Source: Candidatus Nitrosocosmicus sp. (GTDB lineage: Archaea > Thermoproteota > Nitrososphaeria > Nitrososphaerales > Nitrososphaeraceae). Taken from it: a stretch of 64,000 nucleotides of DNA. The position numbers were made by a program, and so were the translations under genes. Of the stretch, positions 39,543 to 50,345 are shown piece after piece (position 1 is the stretch's first letter; each line of letters opens with the position of its first letter). The stretch is from assembly GCA_029194465.1 (NCBI GenBank), contig JARFXS010000003.1, positions 7,504-71,503 on the forward strand, in the 5' to 3' direction. The notes under the pieces are model-generated. The model did no database searches. It was not told the DNA's origin and saw only the letters and a list, made by a program, of their open reading frames with translations.

Positions 39543-40844
39543 ATGACACTTGCGCCACAGGAATTAGAGAATACTGCAAGCAAATTTGCCGCCGAAGCTA
39601 TCAAACTGGATTCTCAAGGATCACATTCATCAGCAATAAACTCTTATCAAAGGGCTACTGAGGCTTTAATAAAGTTAGTTCAAATCTATCCAGAGTACAA
39701 GTTAAATAGAGTATATCTAGAAAGGGCAGGTGCCTATCAGAATAGGATTAAAGCTATACAAATGGCAAATGGAATACTAGGGGAGGATAGGCAGCCTTCG
39801 GCCGAACCCGATTTGCAGCGAAATAATATAATGGACAATCCGTTGCCAAAGATGAACTCCAGAATTAATAACGTTATTCCTCCAAATAAAACAAATTTGC
39901 ACAATGATATTCAGAATGGACGGAATAACCCACAGTCTGCAGATTCAGACAAGATTCAAGAGTTAGGTTCAGAGCTAGCAAACCTGATCCTAAAGGAAAA
40001 GCCTCTGGTGAGTTGGAAAGAAGTAGTGGGGCTTGAAGATGCCAAGAGAGCCATTCGTGAATCTATTGTATACCCAACAAGACGCCCTGACTTATTCCCA
40101 TTGGGTTGGCCTAGAGGTATTTTGCTTTTTGGACCCCCTGGTTGCGGAAAAACTTTACTTGCAGCCGCCGCTGCCGCTGAAATACATGGTTATTTCATGA
40201 TTATTGATGCAGCCTCAATGATGAGCAAATGGTTAGGAGAAGCCGAAAAGAATATTTCAAAACTATTTACCTTTGCTAGAGCATTGCACCAGAAAGAAAA
40301 AATTCCAATTTTGTTATTTATTGACGAAATAGATTCCCTTTTGGGGACCAGGAATGGAGAAGTTGGTGGAGAAGTTCGTGTAAAGAATCAATTCTTGACC
40401 GAAATGGATGGAATTAATGGAAAATCTAAGGAATCCTTCCTTTATGTAATAGGTGCAACCAACAAACCTTGGAGCCTTGAATCTGGATTTTTGAGAAGGT
40501 TTCAAAAGAGGATCTATGTTACACTTCCTGATATGGCTTCCAGACGGAACCTTTTCAAACAATATGTTTCAAAGCTTACAAAAGACCCCTCACTGAAGGT
40601 GGATGAATTGGCTAGATTATCCGAAGCCTACAGTGCTAGTGACATTAAAGACATTTGTCAATCTGCACAACTACGAGTCGTTAATGAACTCTTTGAAAAA
40701 AGTGAAACATTGGTGGATGATGATTTACCCAGGGAATTGAATTTGGCTGACTTTAAAGAAATGTTTAAAGTTAGAAAACCTAGTGTGAGCTCAGATATGA
40801 TTAGAGCTTATATGCGTTGGAGTGAACAATTCAAAGCCCTATGA
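39543..40844 (+). CDS. cdvC: Cell-division ATPase CdvC (Vps4-like)
   Basis: 433 residues. The N-terminal MIT domain (residues about 5-80) has repeated helices with AAEAIKLDSQGSHSSAINSY. A Pro/Asn-rich linker follows. The AAA domain has SWKEVVGLEDAKRAI, Walker A FGPPGCGKTLL, Walker B LLFIDEIDSLLG and sensor VIGATNKPW. The C-terminal part has a Vps4-type helix. It disassembles ESCRT-III-like CdvB polymers at division. It overlaps the 3' end of ppa by 6 bp. Confidence 0.94.
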   Translation: MTLAPQELENTASKFAAEAIKLDSQGSHSSAINSYQRATEALIKLVQIYPEYKLNRVYLERAGAYQNRIKAIQMANGILGEDRQPSAEPDLQRNNIMDNPLPKMNSRINNVIPPNKTNLHNDIQNGRNNPQSADSDKIQELGSELANLILKEKPLVSWKEVVGLEDAKRAIRESIVYPTRRPDLFPLGWPRGILLFGPPGCGKTLLAAAAAAEIHGYFMIIDAASMMSKWLGEAEKNISKLFTFARALHQKEKIPILLFIDEIDSLLGTRNGEVGGEVRVKNQFLTEMDGINGKSKESFLYVIGATNKPWSLESGFLRRFQKRIYVTLPDMASRRNLFKQYVSKLTKDPSLKVDELARLSEAYSASDIKDICQSAQLRVVNELFEKSETLVDDDLPRELNLADFKEMFKVRKPSVSSDMIRAYMRWSEQFKAL

Positions 40845-41429
40845 TTCCTTCTTAAACCTATCAATTCCATCATTAATTATCTGTTCAGCTACCTTACTAC
40901 TCTCCCAGCCGGTGACTTTTACAAATTTGCCTTTTTCTAACTCCTTATAGTGCTCGAAAAAGTGTTTTATTTTATCCAAAGTTCGGCTATCCAATTGATC
41001 TATTTCATTGTATCTGGCATAATCAAAATCAATCTTTTCATGAGGTACGGCTATGATTTTGGAGTCCTTGCCTTCTTCGTCCTCCATGATTAAGACACCA
41101 ATCGGCTTTGCTTTGATTACTGAAAGGGGAGAAAATTGATCGTTACTTAATATCAGGATATCTATTGGGTCCCCATCCTCTTCCTTAGTTTGGGGAACAA
41201 ATCCATAGTTAAATGGATATACCATGGAGGTATGTAACTTTCTGTCTACAAATAAAATTCCGGTTTCTTCATCCAATTCATATTTGATGTTACTATTCTT
41301 AGGTATTTCAACTACTACATAAATGTCACCAGGTGGATTCTTTCCTGCTCCAATTTGATTGAATTTATTCACATTAAGAGATTTTTGCAATTTTAATATA
41401 ATTCTATTTATGAGAGGAATCTTTATCAA
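40839..41429 (-). CDS. ppa: Inorganic pyrophosphatase (family I)
   Basis: 196 residues. The signature is DGDPIDILILSNDQ with nearby Mg-binding aspartates; also GAGKNPPGDIYVVVEIPKNS and VYPFNYGFVPQT. It hydrolyses pyrophosphate and drives biosynthesis. The start is TTG 41429; the first 25 residues are basic and unusual for the family, so a later start is possible. It is tail-to-tail with cdvC, sharing 6 bp. Confidence 0.93.
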   Translation of the reverse strand: MIKIPLINRIILKLQKSLNVNKFNQIGAGKNPPGDIYVVVEIPKNSNIKYELDEETGILFVDRKLHTSMVYPFNYGFVPQTKEEDGDPIDILILSNDQFSPLSVIKAKPIGVLIMEDEEGKDSKIIAVPHEKIDFDYARYNEIDQLDSRTLDKIKHFFEHYKELEKGKFVKVTGWESSKVAEQIINDGIDRFKKES

Positions 41430-41643
41430 AGTGCTTTTAAACTATAACCTACTTTATGTAATTTTCTAACATTCCTGGGTTTTGCCAGGATGCGTAAAAA
41501 TCACGCAGTCTAATATTTGAAATTATTTACTCATCAGACCGCCCTATTATCTGTAGCAGAAATTTGATAGTGGTTTTTGGCGTTGAAACGAACCCAAGTT
41601 CCAAAAATATAAGAATGGATGGACATTTGATTTCCAGTATATT

Positions 41644-44600
41644 ATGAAATTGGGGGATAAATTTGAGCTAAAGACATTTGAAAATCAAGTTAGAGCATAT
41701 TATGATGATCCCACAATAAAAAAAAACATCAACGAATACCTTAGAGATCCTGAAAATTTCAAAAAGACGATAGGTTACGTAGAAGGTCCGCCTACTATGA
41801 ATGGGGAGCCACACCTTGGTCATCTAAGAGGGAGAATAATTAAAGATCTCTGGTTTAGAAAATCTACCTTAGAAAAAAAGAAAATGGAGTTTCAACCAGG
41901 CTGGGATTCGCAAGGATTACCGGTCGAACTTCAAGCAGAAAAGATTCTAGGTTTAACCGGAAATAAATCAGATAATCTCCGGAAAGTTGGAATCAAGAAG
42001 ATCGTCGAAACATGTAAAAAATTGATTCTTGAATATAACAAAAAATGGGTAGAAGTAGATAGTTTGATTGGAATGTCTTTCAATTATGATAAAGGCTACT
42101 GGACTTATACAGATACATATATTGAAAGAGAATGGAAGTACATCAGCAAAGCATTAGAAGATGGGATATTGAGGGAATGGTTTCGAGTTGTAGCATATTG
42201 TCCATCTTGTCAAACGTCTTTAAGTAATGCTGAAATCAATCAAAGTTATGAACAGGTAGAAGATCCTTCATTCTATTATAAGGTAAAACTAAAGGAATCA
42301 GCAACATTCCTAGTGGTATGGACCACAATGCCTTTTACATTAATTACCGACGAATTGGTGGGTGTGAATCCAGAGGCTCAATATTTAACATTAGAGGTGG
42401 ATTTTAAAGGCAAAAATGAAAAATGGATTGTCTCCGAAAATAGAGTTAAAGAATTAATGGCCGACTTGAAGATTGAAAATTATGAAGTAGTCGATACATT
42501 CTTGGGCATAAAACTAGAAGGCCAGTATTACATTCATCCCCTCATAGAAAATATACCCGGATTGAATGATCTTTCCTCCCAAGGAAAAATCCATTTTGTA
42601 GTCGCAGAAAATTTTGTGGATGTTACTACGGGAAGTGGAATTGTTCACTTATCCCCAGCCAATGGAGAAGAGGACTTTGAAATAGCAAATAGACGTAAAA
42701 TACCGATCTTTGTACCCATTGATGACAAGGTATGCTTTACTAAAGATGCCGGCAAGTACCAAAATCAATTCGTAAGAGATGTTGACCCAATAGTTGTTAA
42801 TGATATGCAATTGACAGATTCGGTGGTAAAGATAGGCAGGATAACCCATAAGTACCCTACTTGTTGGCGATCTCATCACAAAATAGTTTGGTTGGCAAGG
42901 AAGGAGTATTTCTATATGATTGATGTTTTAGGAGATCAACCTATAGTTGCTGCGTCAAAGGTAAACTATTTCTACGAGCAACCAAAAAATCGGTTTCAAG
43001 AGATTATTAGAGAAAAGGTTCCTTGGTGTATATCGCGAGAACGAGTATGGGGTACACCACTCCCAATTTGGAAATGTACCAAATGTTCTTTTAAAGAAGG
43101 GTTATTTTCCAGGAAGGCAATTATCGCAAGAGCATCTTATTTGCCTGATGGAGAAACCTTTGAATTACACAGGCCTTGGATAGATGAGGTATTAATCGAC
43201 TGTCCCAAATGTCAAAATAAAATGAAGAGAGAATTATTTGTCTTAGATACATGGCATAACAGCGGCAGTGCCCCTTATTCATCACTTTCCGATGTAGAAT
43301 ACGATACATTAATTCCAGCTGAATTCTTGACGGAGGGGATTGACCAAACCCGGGGTTGGGCATACACTTTATTGATGCTAAATGTTATCTTTAAAAAAAG
43401 TCCCCAATCTCCTTTTCAATCGTTCCTGTTCACGGGGCATGTTTTGGATGATAAAGGAAACAAGATGAGCAAGAGTTTAGGAAATGTGGTTGATGCAAAA
43501 TCCCTACTAACCGACAATTCTGTGGACTTAATAAGACTTTACTTCATATGGAAATCATCTCCGATAGAGCCGTGAAATTTTGACATTAGGGAAATGTCTT
43601 CTAGACCTCATCAGGTTTTAAGTACACTTTTTTTCTTACACATTTATTATCAGCAAAATGCGAACTATGATCAATTCAAATTCACTGATTGGTACTCAAG
43701 ATCGGGTTGGAAGGCAAAGGATCTTTCATTGAGGAGTCAAGACGTTTGGATCTTGACAAAGCTTAGAGACTTGATCGATGAATCCTCTCATTTGTTAAGT
43801 AGCTGTAGATTTCATGAAGCTTCTCATGCGGTTGAGGACTTTATAATAAATTCATTGAGTCAAACGTATGTTCCTTTAATAAGATATGATCTTTGGAGCG
43901 ATGATCTTGATAACCAGAATAGGAGGTTTACTGTATATAGAATCCTATCTCGATGTTTATTGACAATTGATATCATACTTCATCCTATTTGTCCATTTTT
44001 TACTGAATATCTTTACCAATCATGCTTCAAGCAGTTTGATTCAATTCTGATGGAAAATCTGCCTGGAAGTGAAGAATTAGACATGATAGCTAATAAAAAA
44101 GTTGAAGCAGCATTTGACAAGATCAAAGGAATCTCATCCTTATCATTTTCATTGAGAAACCGACACAAGTTGAAAAGGAGGTGGCCGTTAGAATCAGCAC
44201 AGATTTACCTTGATGAGATTGAATTTCTAAAAGTGGTAGGGATAAAAGAATTGTTAAAAGAACAAATGAACGTTGAAAATATTGAAGTTAAGAATTTCAG
44301 GGCAAATAATATTGTTGAAAAAATATTAAATTTGATGAACCTTAAAGCTCCAATCATACCATCAATTACCATAAACAGAAAAAGTGTTGCCAAGATTGTT
44401 AAAAGCGATATTGGCATATTAATTGACAAGTTTGAAAGTGAAGATAAAATACAGATTCTAAAGCAATTGCAAGTGAAGGGGTTTTATCATTTAGATTATT
44501 CACCAAATAAATCAATAGATTTGACGATGACCGACATGGATTTTACATTTATCCCAAGGAACGGTTATGTGATAGGGGAGAAAGAAAATACAATTCTCCT

Positions 44601-44892
44601 GATAAATACTTCTAGAAACGAAGAATTAATTATAAAGGGTTTGGTAAAGGATTTGGCTCGAAATATTCAGCAACTTCGAAAAGAATTGGGATATTCTCCT
44701 ACCCAAATACTTGATACCGCATATATTTCCAATTTATCTCCTGAAGAAATTTCAAAATTACTCAATTTTGAAATAGATCTAAAGAATTTGGTACGGGTAA
44801 ACAGGATTGAATTTTCAAATAAGACCGATGAAGATAAAGGATTTAAAAAAATAGAATTAGACGGTAGAGAAATTTCACTTTATATACTTTAG
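41644..44892 (+). pseudogene. ileS: Isoleucyl-tRNA synthetase with an in-frame TGA
   Basis: The two ORFs 41644-43575 and 43576-44892 are in one frame, separated only by TGA at 43573-43575. The class I HIGH motif lies in GPPTMNGEPHLGHLRGR, and KMSKS in DKGNKMSKSLGNVV. The context at the stop is SSPIEP-stop-NFDIREMSSRP, where Trp is the simplest sense reading (TGG to TGA). The rest, about 1080 residues with the anticodon-binding and C-terminal domains, is undamaged. IleRS is essential, so read-through, error or a second copy must be considered. Confidence 0.9.
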
Positions 44893-45316
44893 GGTCATCC
44901 ACGACATGGATCACCACAATAAACTCATGAACCGCTGATAGAATTTGAAGTCAAAAAAATAATCTCACTTTTTTAGATTATAGGAATTTTTTTTACCTTT
45001 ACCTATTCTAATGTCCTAATCATTTACTACTGAGAAAGAGTAAACTAAATAAATTGTCCTCAAATTTAATACCATCATGCGCTATCCGCTTTTTGAGATA
45101 TACATAAGCAATCATAATAACTGAGGTAGTATTGTTTGATTGAGTCATGTCACGGTGTATAAACGGAAGGGGAGGTAGTCCTGATTCGGATCAATACTTT
45201 TAATATTTTTAGCGGGGAAGCGTTTTTTAGCAGTATTTGAAAAATAGTTGCCTATGATGTGTAAAGATTATTAGTTAAGAGTCAAATGTAATGATCTTTA
45301 ATGTAGATAAATTCTT
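44893..45316. other. Intergenic, about 420 bp
   Basis: AT-rich with poly-T runs and no supported gene or RNA. Confidence 0.4.
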
Positions 45317-45697
45317 TTGGTTGAAAAAGAATGCTTGAAAAAGGTGCGGAGATTGCAAGAAAGTAAACAAATGTCCTTTGAAGATTGCCTTATTGACAAT
45401 TTCAAAGAGAAGTTGATGGATCTTTCTCAGACCGTGGCTGAAACAGGCAAACCAGTAATACTTTACACTACACTCCTTGATGAGGTAAGTGATTATGGAG
45501 AACAAGAACTTGCAATAGTAAATGAGGATTTCGTCGTGATCCAAGTTATTACCTTTGGAGGCTATGTTCCGATCGCAATCCAGCATCAGAGGGTCTTTAC
45601 GTTCGATGAATTTTCTACTTGGATATACAAGAGAAGTAATAATCTCTTTGTCCAATGCTTTGGTACTCTCGATGATTCATTGATATCAATCCGCTAA
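45317..45697 (+). CDS. Hypothetical protein, 108-126 aa
   Basis: Protein-like sequence with MSFEDCLIDNFKEKL, VILYTTLLDEVSDYGEQE and IQVITFGGYVPIAIQHQRVF. It starts either with TTG 45317 or with the ATG at 45371. An antisense ORF covers nearly the same stretch, but its composition (long Leu/Phe/His/Lys runs) is less natural. No domain recognised. Confidence 0.5.
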   Translation: MVEKECLKKVRRLQESKQMSFEDCLIDNFKEKLMDLSQTVAETGKPVILYTTLLDEVSDYGEQELAIVNEDFVVIQVITFGGYVPIAIQHQRVFTFDEFSTWIYKRSNNLFVQCFGTLDDSLISIR

Positions 45698-45846
45698 TAC
45701 TATTTTTGAATCTAGATTAATCTATTTATCACAGTCTTTGTTTTTGATGCTACCCTTATTTCAATGGGAATACCTTTGAATTTCTAAGGATCAGAAAATG
45801 CGAAATTTATTTTTAAATAACATGATAGAGATTACTATCTAGAAAC

Positions 45847-46191
45847 ATGATAGAGGTTTATGAGGAGAATCGACCCTGGGGGAAATTTGAAAAATTTGTC
45901 GAAAACGAAAAATGCACTGTCAAGTTATTACATTTGAATCCGCATTCTCAAACCAGTTTGCAGTATCACCATAAAAGAGAAGAATGGTGGAAGGTTCTAA
46001 AGGGCTCTATTTCTGTGGAACTTGATGATAATAAGAGTATACTGAAGGAAAACGACATAATTTTCATTAGTAAGGGTTCAAAACACAGGGTTAAGAATTT
46101 GGAATTCCCATCTACCATTTTGGAAATCTCAATGGGCGAATTTGAAGAATCTGACATAGTTCGACTAGAGGATGCCTATAACAGAAAATAA
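45847..46191 (+). CDS. Cupin, mannose-6-phosphate isomerase type II-like
   Basis: 114 residues. ENRPWGKFEKFVENEKCTVK and SLQYHHKREEWWKVLKG, then FISKGSKHRVKN, match the C-terminal cupin of GDP-mannose pyrophosphorylase/phosphomannose isomerase, with metal-binding His-His-Glu and His in the usual places. It probably isomerises or binds a sugar phosphate for polysaccharide or protein glycosylation. It is intact and stand-alone. Confidence 0.82.
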   Translation: MIEVYEENRPWGKFEKFVENEKCTVKLLHLNPHSQTSLQYHHKREEWWKVLKGSISVELDDNKSILKENDIIFISKGSKHRVKNLEFPSTILEISMGEFEESDIVRLEDAYNRK

Positions 46192-46324
46192 GGCGGCGAC
46201 AATAGATATTCACCAACTTTTCATCCCACTAGTTTTTACCGGTCTGGCTTCTTTAATAGGCAATAGTTTATTATTATCAAAATTGGTCAGGGACTGTTGG
46301 ATCTTCATATTGGTTGTTAATTGA
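46172..46324 (+). CDS. Possible truncated membrane protein, 50 aa
   Basis: ATG 46172 overlaps the last 20 bases of the cupin gene and gives a short hydrophilic start, then HQLFIPLVFTGLASLIGNSL and LVRDCWIFILVVN-stop. It has one or two hydrophobic stretches and resembles the N-terminus of a transporter cut short. The overlap suggests coupling to the cupin. Confidence 0.3.
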   Translation: MPITENKAATIDIHQLFIPLVFTGLASLIGNSLLLSKLVRDCWIFILVVN

Positions 46325-46483
46325 CTGACTAATTCATAACCAAGGATCAGAGTTATTTTTGTCCCCTTTTGTTGTTTTTACGGTTCCAGGACTTGTTCTA
46401 TAACCTTGTAAATATGATTTCAAAACGTTATTAAAAATAAGATAGCGAAATACAAATAAACCCCTGAATGATTTTTATCTTTT

Positions 46484-47797
46484 ATGAGCGCAAGTAAAAA
46501 ACCACATATGAATTTGGTGGTTACAGGACATGTCGATAATGGTAAATCAACTACTGTTGGTCATTTAATGGTCGATTTAGGTGTTATAGATCAAAGAACT
46601 ATTGATTCTTTTGCAAAAGAGTCTGAAGCAACAGGGAAGGGTGACACCTTTAAATATGCTTGGGTTTTGGACAGCATAAAAGATGAACGAGAAAGGGGCA
46701 TCACCATTGATTTGGCATTTCAAAAGTTTGAAACTCCAAAATTCTTCTATACTTTAATAGATGCACCTGGGCACAGAGATTTTATCAAGAACATGATTAC
46801 TGGAGCTTCTGAAGCTGATGCATCAATTCTAGTAGTTTCAGTAAAGCCTGGAGAAACAGAAGCAGCCACTGAACCAGGTGGTCAAGCGAGAGAACATGCC
46901 TTTCTGTCAAGAACACTCGGGGTAGGACAAATAGTAGTTGCCTTAAACAAAATGGATGACGTTAACTATGGAGAAGCTCGATATAATGAAGTTAAGGAAA
47001 TTGTTGAGAAAATGTTAAAAATGGTGGGATATAATACGTCAAAAGTAAGCTTTATTCCAGTTTCTGCCTGGAAAGGTGACAACCTTGTAAAAAAATCTGA
47101 AAATATGGCCTGGTACAAGGGATCTACACTAGCAGAAGCATTGGATTCTTTTACTCCTCCTGAAAAACCTATCAATAAACCATTGCGTATTCCAGTTCAA
47201 GATGTATATACCATAACTGGTGTAGGTACGGTACCTGTTGGACGTGTAGAAACGGGTAAAATGAAAACAAACGAGAAGGTTATTGTTATGCCCTCAGGTG
47301 TCCCCGGTGAGATAAAGTCGATTGAAACTCACCATACCCAGATGGATTATGCTGAAGCTGGAGATAACATTGGATTTAATCTGCGAGGTGTGGACAAAAA
47401 GGCCATACATAGAGGGGATATAATAGGGAATATTGATAGCCCACCCAGTGTTGCTAAAGAGTTTGAAGCACAAATTATTGTAATTCATCATCCTACAGCT
47501 ATGGCACCAGGCTACACTCCGGTGTTGCACGCACATACAGCTCAAGTTGCAGCTACTATTTCAGAATTCGTAGCCAAGATAGATCCTAAAACTGGTGGAA
47601 TTGTAGAAGAAAAACCAAAATTTTTGAAAACAGGTGATGCTGCAATAGTGAAAATCAGGCCAGTAAGACCATTGGCAATAGAGACTTTTAAGGAATTCCC
47701 TGAAATTGGTCGATTTGCTCTACGAGATATGGGAACTACTATAGCAGCAGGAATCGTGAAAAACATCACTGAAAAACACGATCCAAACAAGAAATAA
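46484..47797 (+). CDS. tuf: Translation elongation factor 1-alpha
   Basis: 437 residues. GTPase motifs: G1 GHVDNGKST, G3 DAPGHRDFIKNM and G4 NKMD. Domains 2 and 3 complete (PLRIPVQDVYTITGVGTVPV; GVDKKAIHRGD). It delivers aminoacyl-tRNA to the ribosome. It starts at ATG 46484. The rps10 gene follows after 10 bp, as in many archaea. Confidence 0.97.
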   Translation: MSASKKPHMNLVVTGHVDNGKSTTVGHLMVDLGVIDQRTIDSFAKESEATGKGDTFKYAWVLDSIKDERERGITIDLAFQKFETPKFFYTLIDAPGHRDFIKNMITGASEADASILVVSVKPGETEAATEPGGQAREHAFLSRTLGVGQIVVALNKMDDVNYGEARYNEVKEIVEKMLKMVGYNTSKVSFIPVSAWKGDNLVKKSENMAWYKGSTLAEALDSFTPPEKPINKPLRIPVQDVYTITGVGTVPVGRVETGKMKTNEKVIVMPSGVPGEIKSIETHHTQMDYAEAGDNIGFNLRGVDKKAIHRGDIIGNIDSPPSVAKEFEAQIIVIHHPTAMAPGYTPVLHAHTAQVAATISEFVAKIDPKTGGIVEEKPKFLKTGDAAIVKIRPVRPLAIETFKEFPEIGRFALRDMGTTIAAGIVKNITEKHDPNKK

Positions 47798-47807
47798 GTG
47801 ACTATAG

Positions 47808-48119
47808 ATGCCTCAAGAAGCTAGAATTAAACTCACGAGCACAAACTTATTGACATTGGAAAATGTATGCACCGAAATTAAGGATATTGGAGAAAAAAAC
47901 GGAATACGTCTAAAGGGACCTCACCCCCTACCTACAAAAAAGATGCGGGTCGTTACACGCAAGTCCCCATGCGGACAGGGGACTAATACTTGGGACAAGT
48001 ATGAATTGAGAGTTCATAGGCGTGTAATTGACTTAGGGGCAGATGATAGATCGATCAGGCAATTAATGCGTCTAAAGATCCCAGAAGATGTATATATTGA
48101 GGTATCTTTAACTCAATAA
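47808..48119 (+). CDS. rps10: Small-subunit ribosomal protein S10
   Basis: 103 residues, complete: ARIKLTSTNLLTLENVCTEI, RLKGPHPLPTKKMRVVTRKS and ELRVHRRVIDLGADDRSIRQ. Co-transcribed with EF-1 alpha. Confidence 0.96.
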   Translation: MPQEARIKLTSTNLLTLENVCTEIKDIGEKNGIRLKGPHPLPTKKMRVVTRKSPCGQGTNTWDKYELRVHRRVIDLGADDRSIRQLMRLKIPEDVYIEVSLTQ

Positions 48120-48122
48120 TTT

Positions 48123-49124
48123 TTATTTATCTTGTTTCCTTTTCTTTAACCATGTTTCAGTAGCATTTTCAAGCTCCTTTAAGACCTCATCAAATCGCCC
48201 CGGGTCAGATTTCATCTTTGCACCTGCTGCATATTCATGACCTCCTCCCTCAATGAGTTCATTCGCTATATTGTTGCACTCGATTAAGGGATTGTTTCTT
48301 CGAATACTAACTTTGGCTTCTTTGTTAAAAAAGAAAGCCACATCTGCTGCGGTTTTCTGGAATATTTCTTCTGAAAACAAACTTGTTTGGATAAAGGGTG
48401 AGACTGGGACTACTGCCATTTTAAGTCCACCCGATAATTCTTGAATTCTAACCATTTTTAGGGAGTTTGATTTTGCATCGTTCCGAAGGGTGACGTAAAC
48501 ATTATAGTCTGTCTGCATGTCAGTATCCCACAATACCCCATCTGAAACTCGCTTGGTCAATAAAGTAAGTTTTGGATAGAAATTTGGAAGTGTTCTGTAA
48601 TATACTATCAACTCGGGCAAGGGAGGTATCTCTTGGTCTTTTAAGAGATAGTCTGAGGTATGTGCAATGCTTGCTAATTGACTCGCTCTGCTATTCCCAC
48701 ATAAAAAATGTTCATACATCAATTCCGAGGCGCACTTGTTTCCGCCTTTGTCAAGGACCAGTTGAAGGGCTTTATTCTTGTCAAATAAGTTCAATGCGTT
48801 CTCTGACCAAGGATGGTGATCGATCCAAAGTACGGACCACGAGTTTGACAAAAGGAAACTAAATGTGTCCGATATAGAGGAAATCGAATCATCATTTAGG
48901 CCCAAATCAGTGAAAATGACTAGACCGTTTCCCTGAGTTGAGACGACCTCCCTGTAAATTAAATCTGAAATACGCAAAAAGTTCTCCTTTCCATATGAAG
49001 AAAAAACTAGTTTGGATTGGGGGTATCTCATGAGTGCTATTGATGCAGAAAATATACCGTCTACATCAGATTCATGAGTAACTATTATGGAGTTCAATCT
49101 GTTGCCAGTGAGCGAACTATTCAA
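48123..49124 (-). CDS. DHH/DHHA1 family phosphoesterase
   Basis: 333 residues. IIVTHESDVDGIFSASIALM (motif I), IFTDLGLND (motif II), VLWIDHHPW (DHH) and GGGHEYAAGAKM (DHHA1). It likely acts on short oligonucleotides or cyclic dinucleotides, or on ssDNA like RecJ; archaeal relatives include GAN-type proteins. It is tail-to-tail with rps10. Confidence 0.87.
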   Translation of the reverse strand: MNSSLTGNRLNSIIVTHESDVDGIFSASIALMRYPQSKLVFSSYGKENFLRISDLIYREVVSTQGNGLVIFTDLGLNDDSISSISDTFSFLLSNSWSVLWIDHHPWSENALNLFDKNKALQLVLDKGGNKCASELMYEHFLCGNSRASQLASIAHTSDYLLKDQEIPPLPELIVYYRTLPNFYPKLTLLTKRVSDGVLWDTDMQTDYNVYVTLRNDAKSNSLKMVRIQELSGGLKMAVVPVSPFIQTSLFSEEIFQKTAADVAFFFNKEAKVSIRRNNPLIECNNIANELIEGGGHEYAAGAKMKSDPGRFDEVLKELENATETWLKKRKQDK

Positions 49125-49153
49125 AAGTATTTAAGCAGAGTACAAAAGATCTC

Positions 49154-49566
49154 TTATCTCAAATCCCATAATGTCTCTTCCGTTCTATAGAATTCAGGGT
49201 CTATTCTAAACCCTTTCGAAACCTCAAATGGGGTTTCAACAAGCTTTAGGTGGTACTCCTTTTTCATCCTCTTAAATTGTTTCTCTAGCCACAACAAGAA
49301 CTGTTGTTCTAAAATGTTTCCCTCTTCTTTAAGCATTTTTGGATGTACCTGAGATAATTTTGTAATAAACTCAATTTCAAAATATAAATTAAAGAAATCC
49401 CAACCCATAGTCTTTCCAACCGAAGAGCATTCAAACCTCGATTGATAATGGCAGCCCCACTCTAGTTGTCCTACTAATTCTAATATGGAATCTCTTTCTT
49501 TATTGAAGTTGAGACATGATCTGAAATTAATACCGCTGGTGGTTTTTCAGCATCTTTTTTATGCAT
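49154..49566 (-). pseudogene. Hypothetical protein of about 135 aa with a probable frameshift
   Basis: The clean frame ends MKKEYHLKLVETPFEVSKGF, then RIDPEFYRTEETLWDLR. It stays open upstream through NKERDSILELVGQLEWGCHY and SRFECSSVGKTMGWDFF, beyond the first ATG (49408). A stop then forces a change to a frame giving M-H-K-K-D-A-E-K-P-P-A-V-L-I-S-D-H-V-S-T-S from ATG 49566. A one-base indel near 49515-49530 would join them. No domain recognised. Confidence 0.45.
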
Positions 49567-49667
49567 ATCTTTACAAAACGTAATTACTATTTAAAATTTA
49601 AACGCTTTAAAAAAATTTTAATCTAGTTTAACATTAAGGGGTGGTTATATACCTTATCATTTGAAAG

Positions 49668-49973
49668 TTGATACACTCATATTGGTTAATTTTTGACTTT
49701 ATTTGGGAGAAATTGGAAGTACCTATTTCTGAATATGTGACCTACTTTAATTATGAAGGAGAGAATGCCGATTTCTTGGTAAGGGAAATAAAGAAGGGGG
49801 TTTTTAAAGTCTTGATCCGTGAATATAATGACAATCATGAATCTGAATTCATTGAAAAAGAATTTTTTGTAAAGAAAGATACTTTAGATGCACTTTTTGA
49901 AGAGTACAACGTAATGAAAAAACCTACTGGTACAGAAAAAATTTTAGAACCTACACACGAAATAGAATTGTAA
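49668..49973 (+). CDS. Hypothetical protein, 86-101 aa
   Basis: The sequence reads WEKLEVPISEYVTYFNYEGE, then FLVREIKKGVFKVLIREYND and FFVKKDTLDALFEEYNVMKK. It is acidic and predicted beta-rich. The start is uncertain (TTG 49668 or TTG 49713). A TTATATA box lies at 49645-49651. No domain recognised. Confidence 0.5.
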   Translation: MIHSYWLIFDFIWEKLEVPISEYVTYFNYEGENADFLVREIKKGVFKVLIREYNDNHESEFIEKEFFVKKDTLDALFEEYNVMKKPTGTEKILEPTHEIEL

Positions 49974-50185
49974 AAATTATCCGTTTTCCAAATTCTTACC
50001 AATAATTGTAAAATATTTAATTATGAACTAAAAATTTGTCATTTACAGCCCGGACCTTTGCGATTTGTATCTTTTAAGTTGAAGGCGATCTTTCAAACAC
50101 ACATAATCGTGTTTGTTAGACGAGGTTGTCTAGATGACCTACCATATAATTAATATAACCTAGATTTTTATAAAAAGTCACGAAT

Positions 50186-50260
50186 GCGACGGTCGTCCAG
50201 TTTAGTCTAGGACATCAGATTGCCAATCTGGTAACCCGGGTTCAAATCCCGGCCGTCGCA
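50186..50260 (+). tRNA. tRNA-Gly(GCC)
   Basis: The acceptor stem GCGACGG pairs with CCGTCGC. The D-arm is GTCC...GGAC. The anticodon stem ends in loop TTGCCAA, giving anticodon GCC. The T-arm is CCGGG-TTCAAAT-CCCGG. No intron. A TTTATAAAAAG box precedes it. Confidence 0.93.
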
Positions 50261-50345
50261 TTGGTTACCATTAGACCATAAGGCCTCCTAAATCTTTTAG
50301 TACGTTATAGAATTATTAATCGATGAGAACAATAGACTGATAAAT

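Noticed and set aside
45275-45655. 126-codon ORF on the minus strand opposite the gene at 45317
   Set aside because: It mirrors the plus-strand gene almost exactly; its product has unnatural Leu/Phe/His-rich runs and no start signal.
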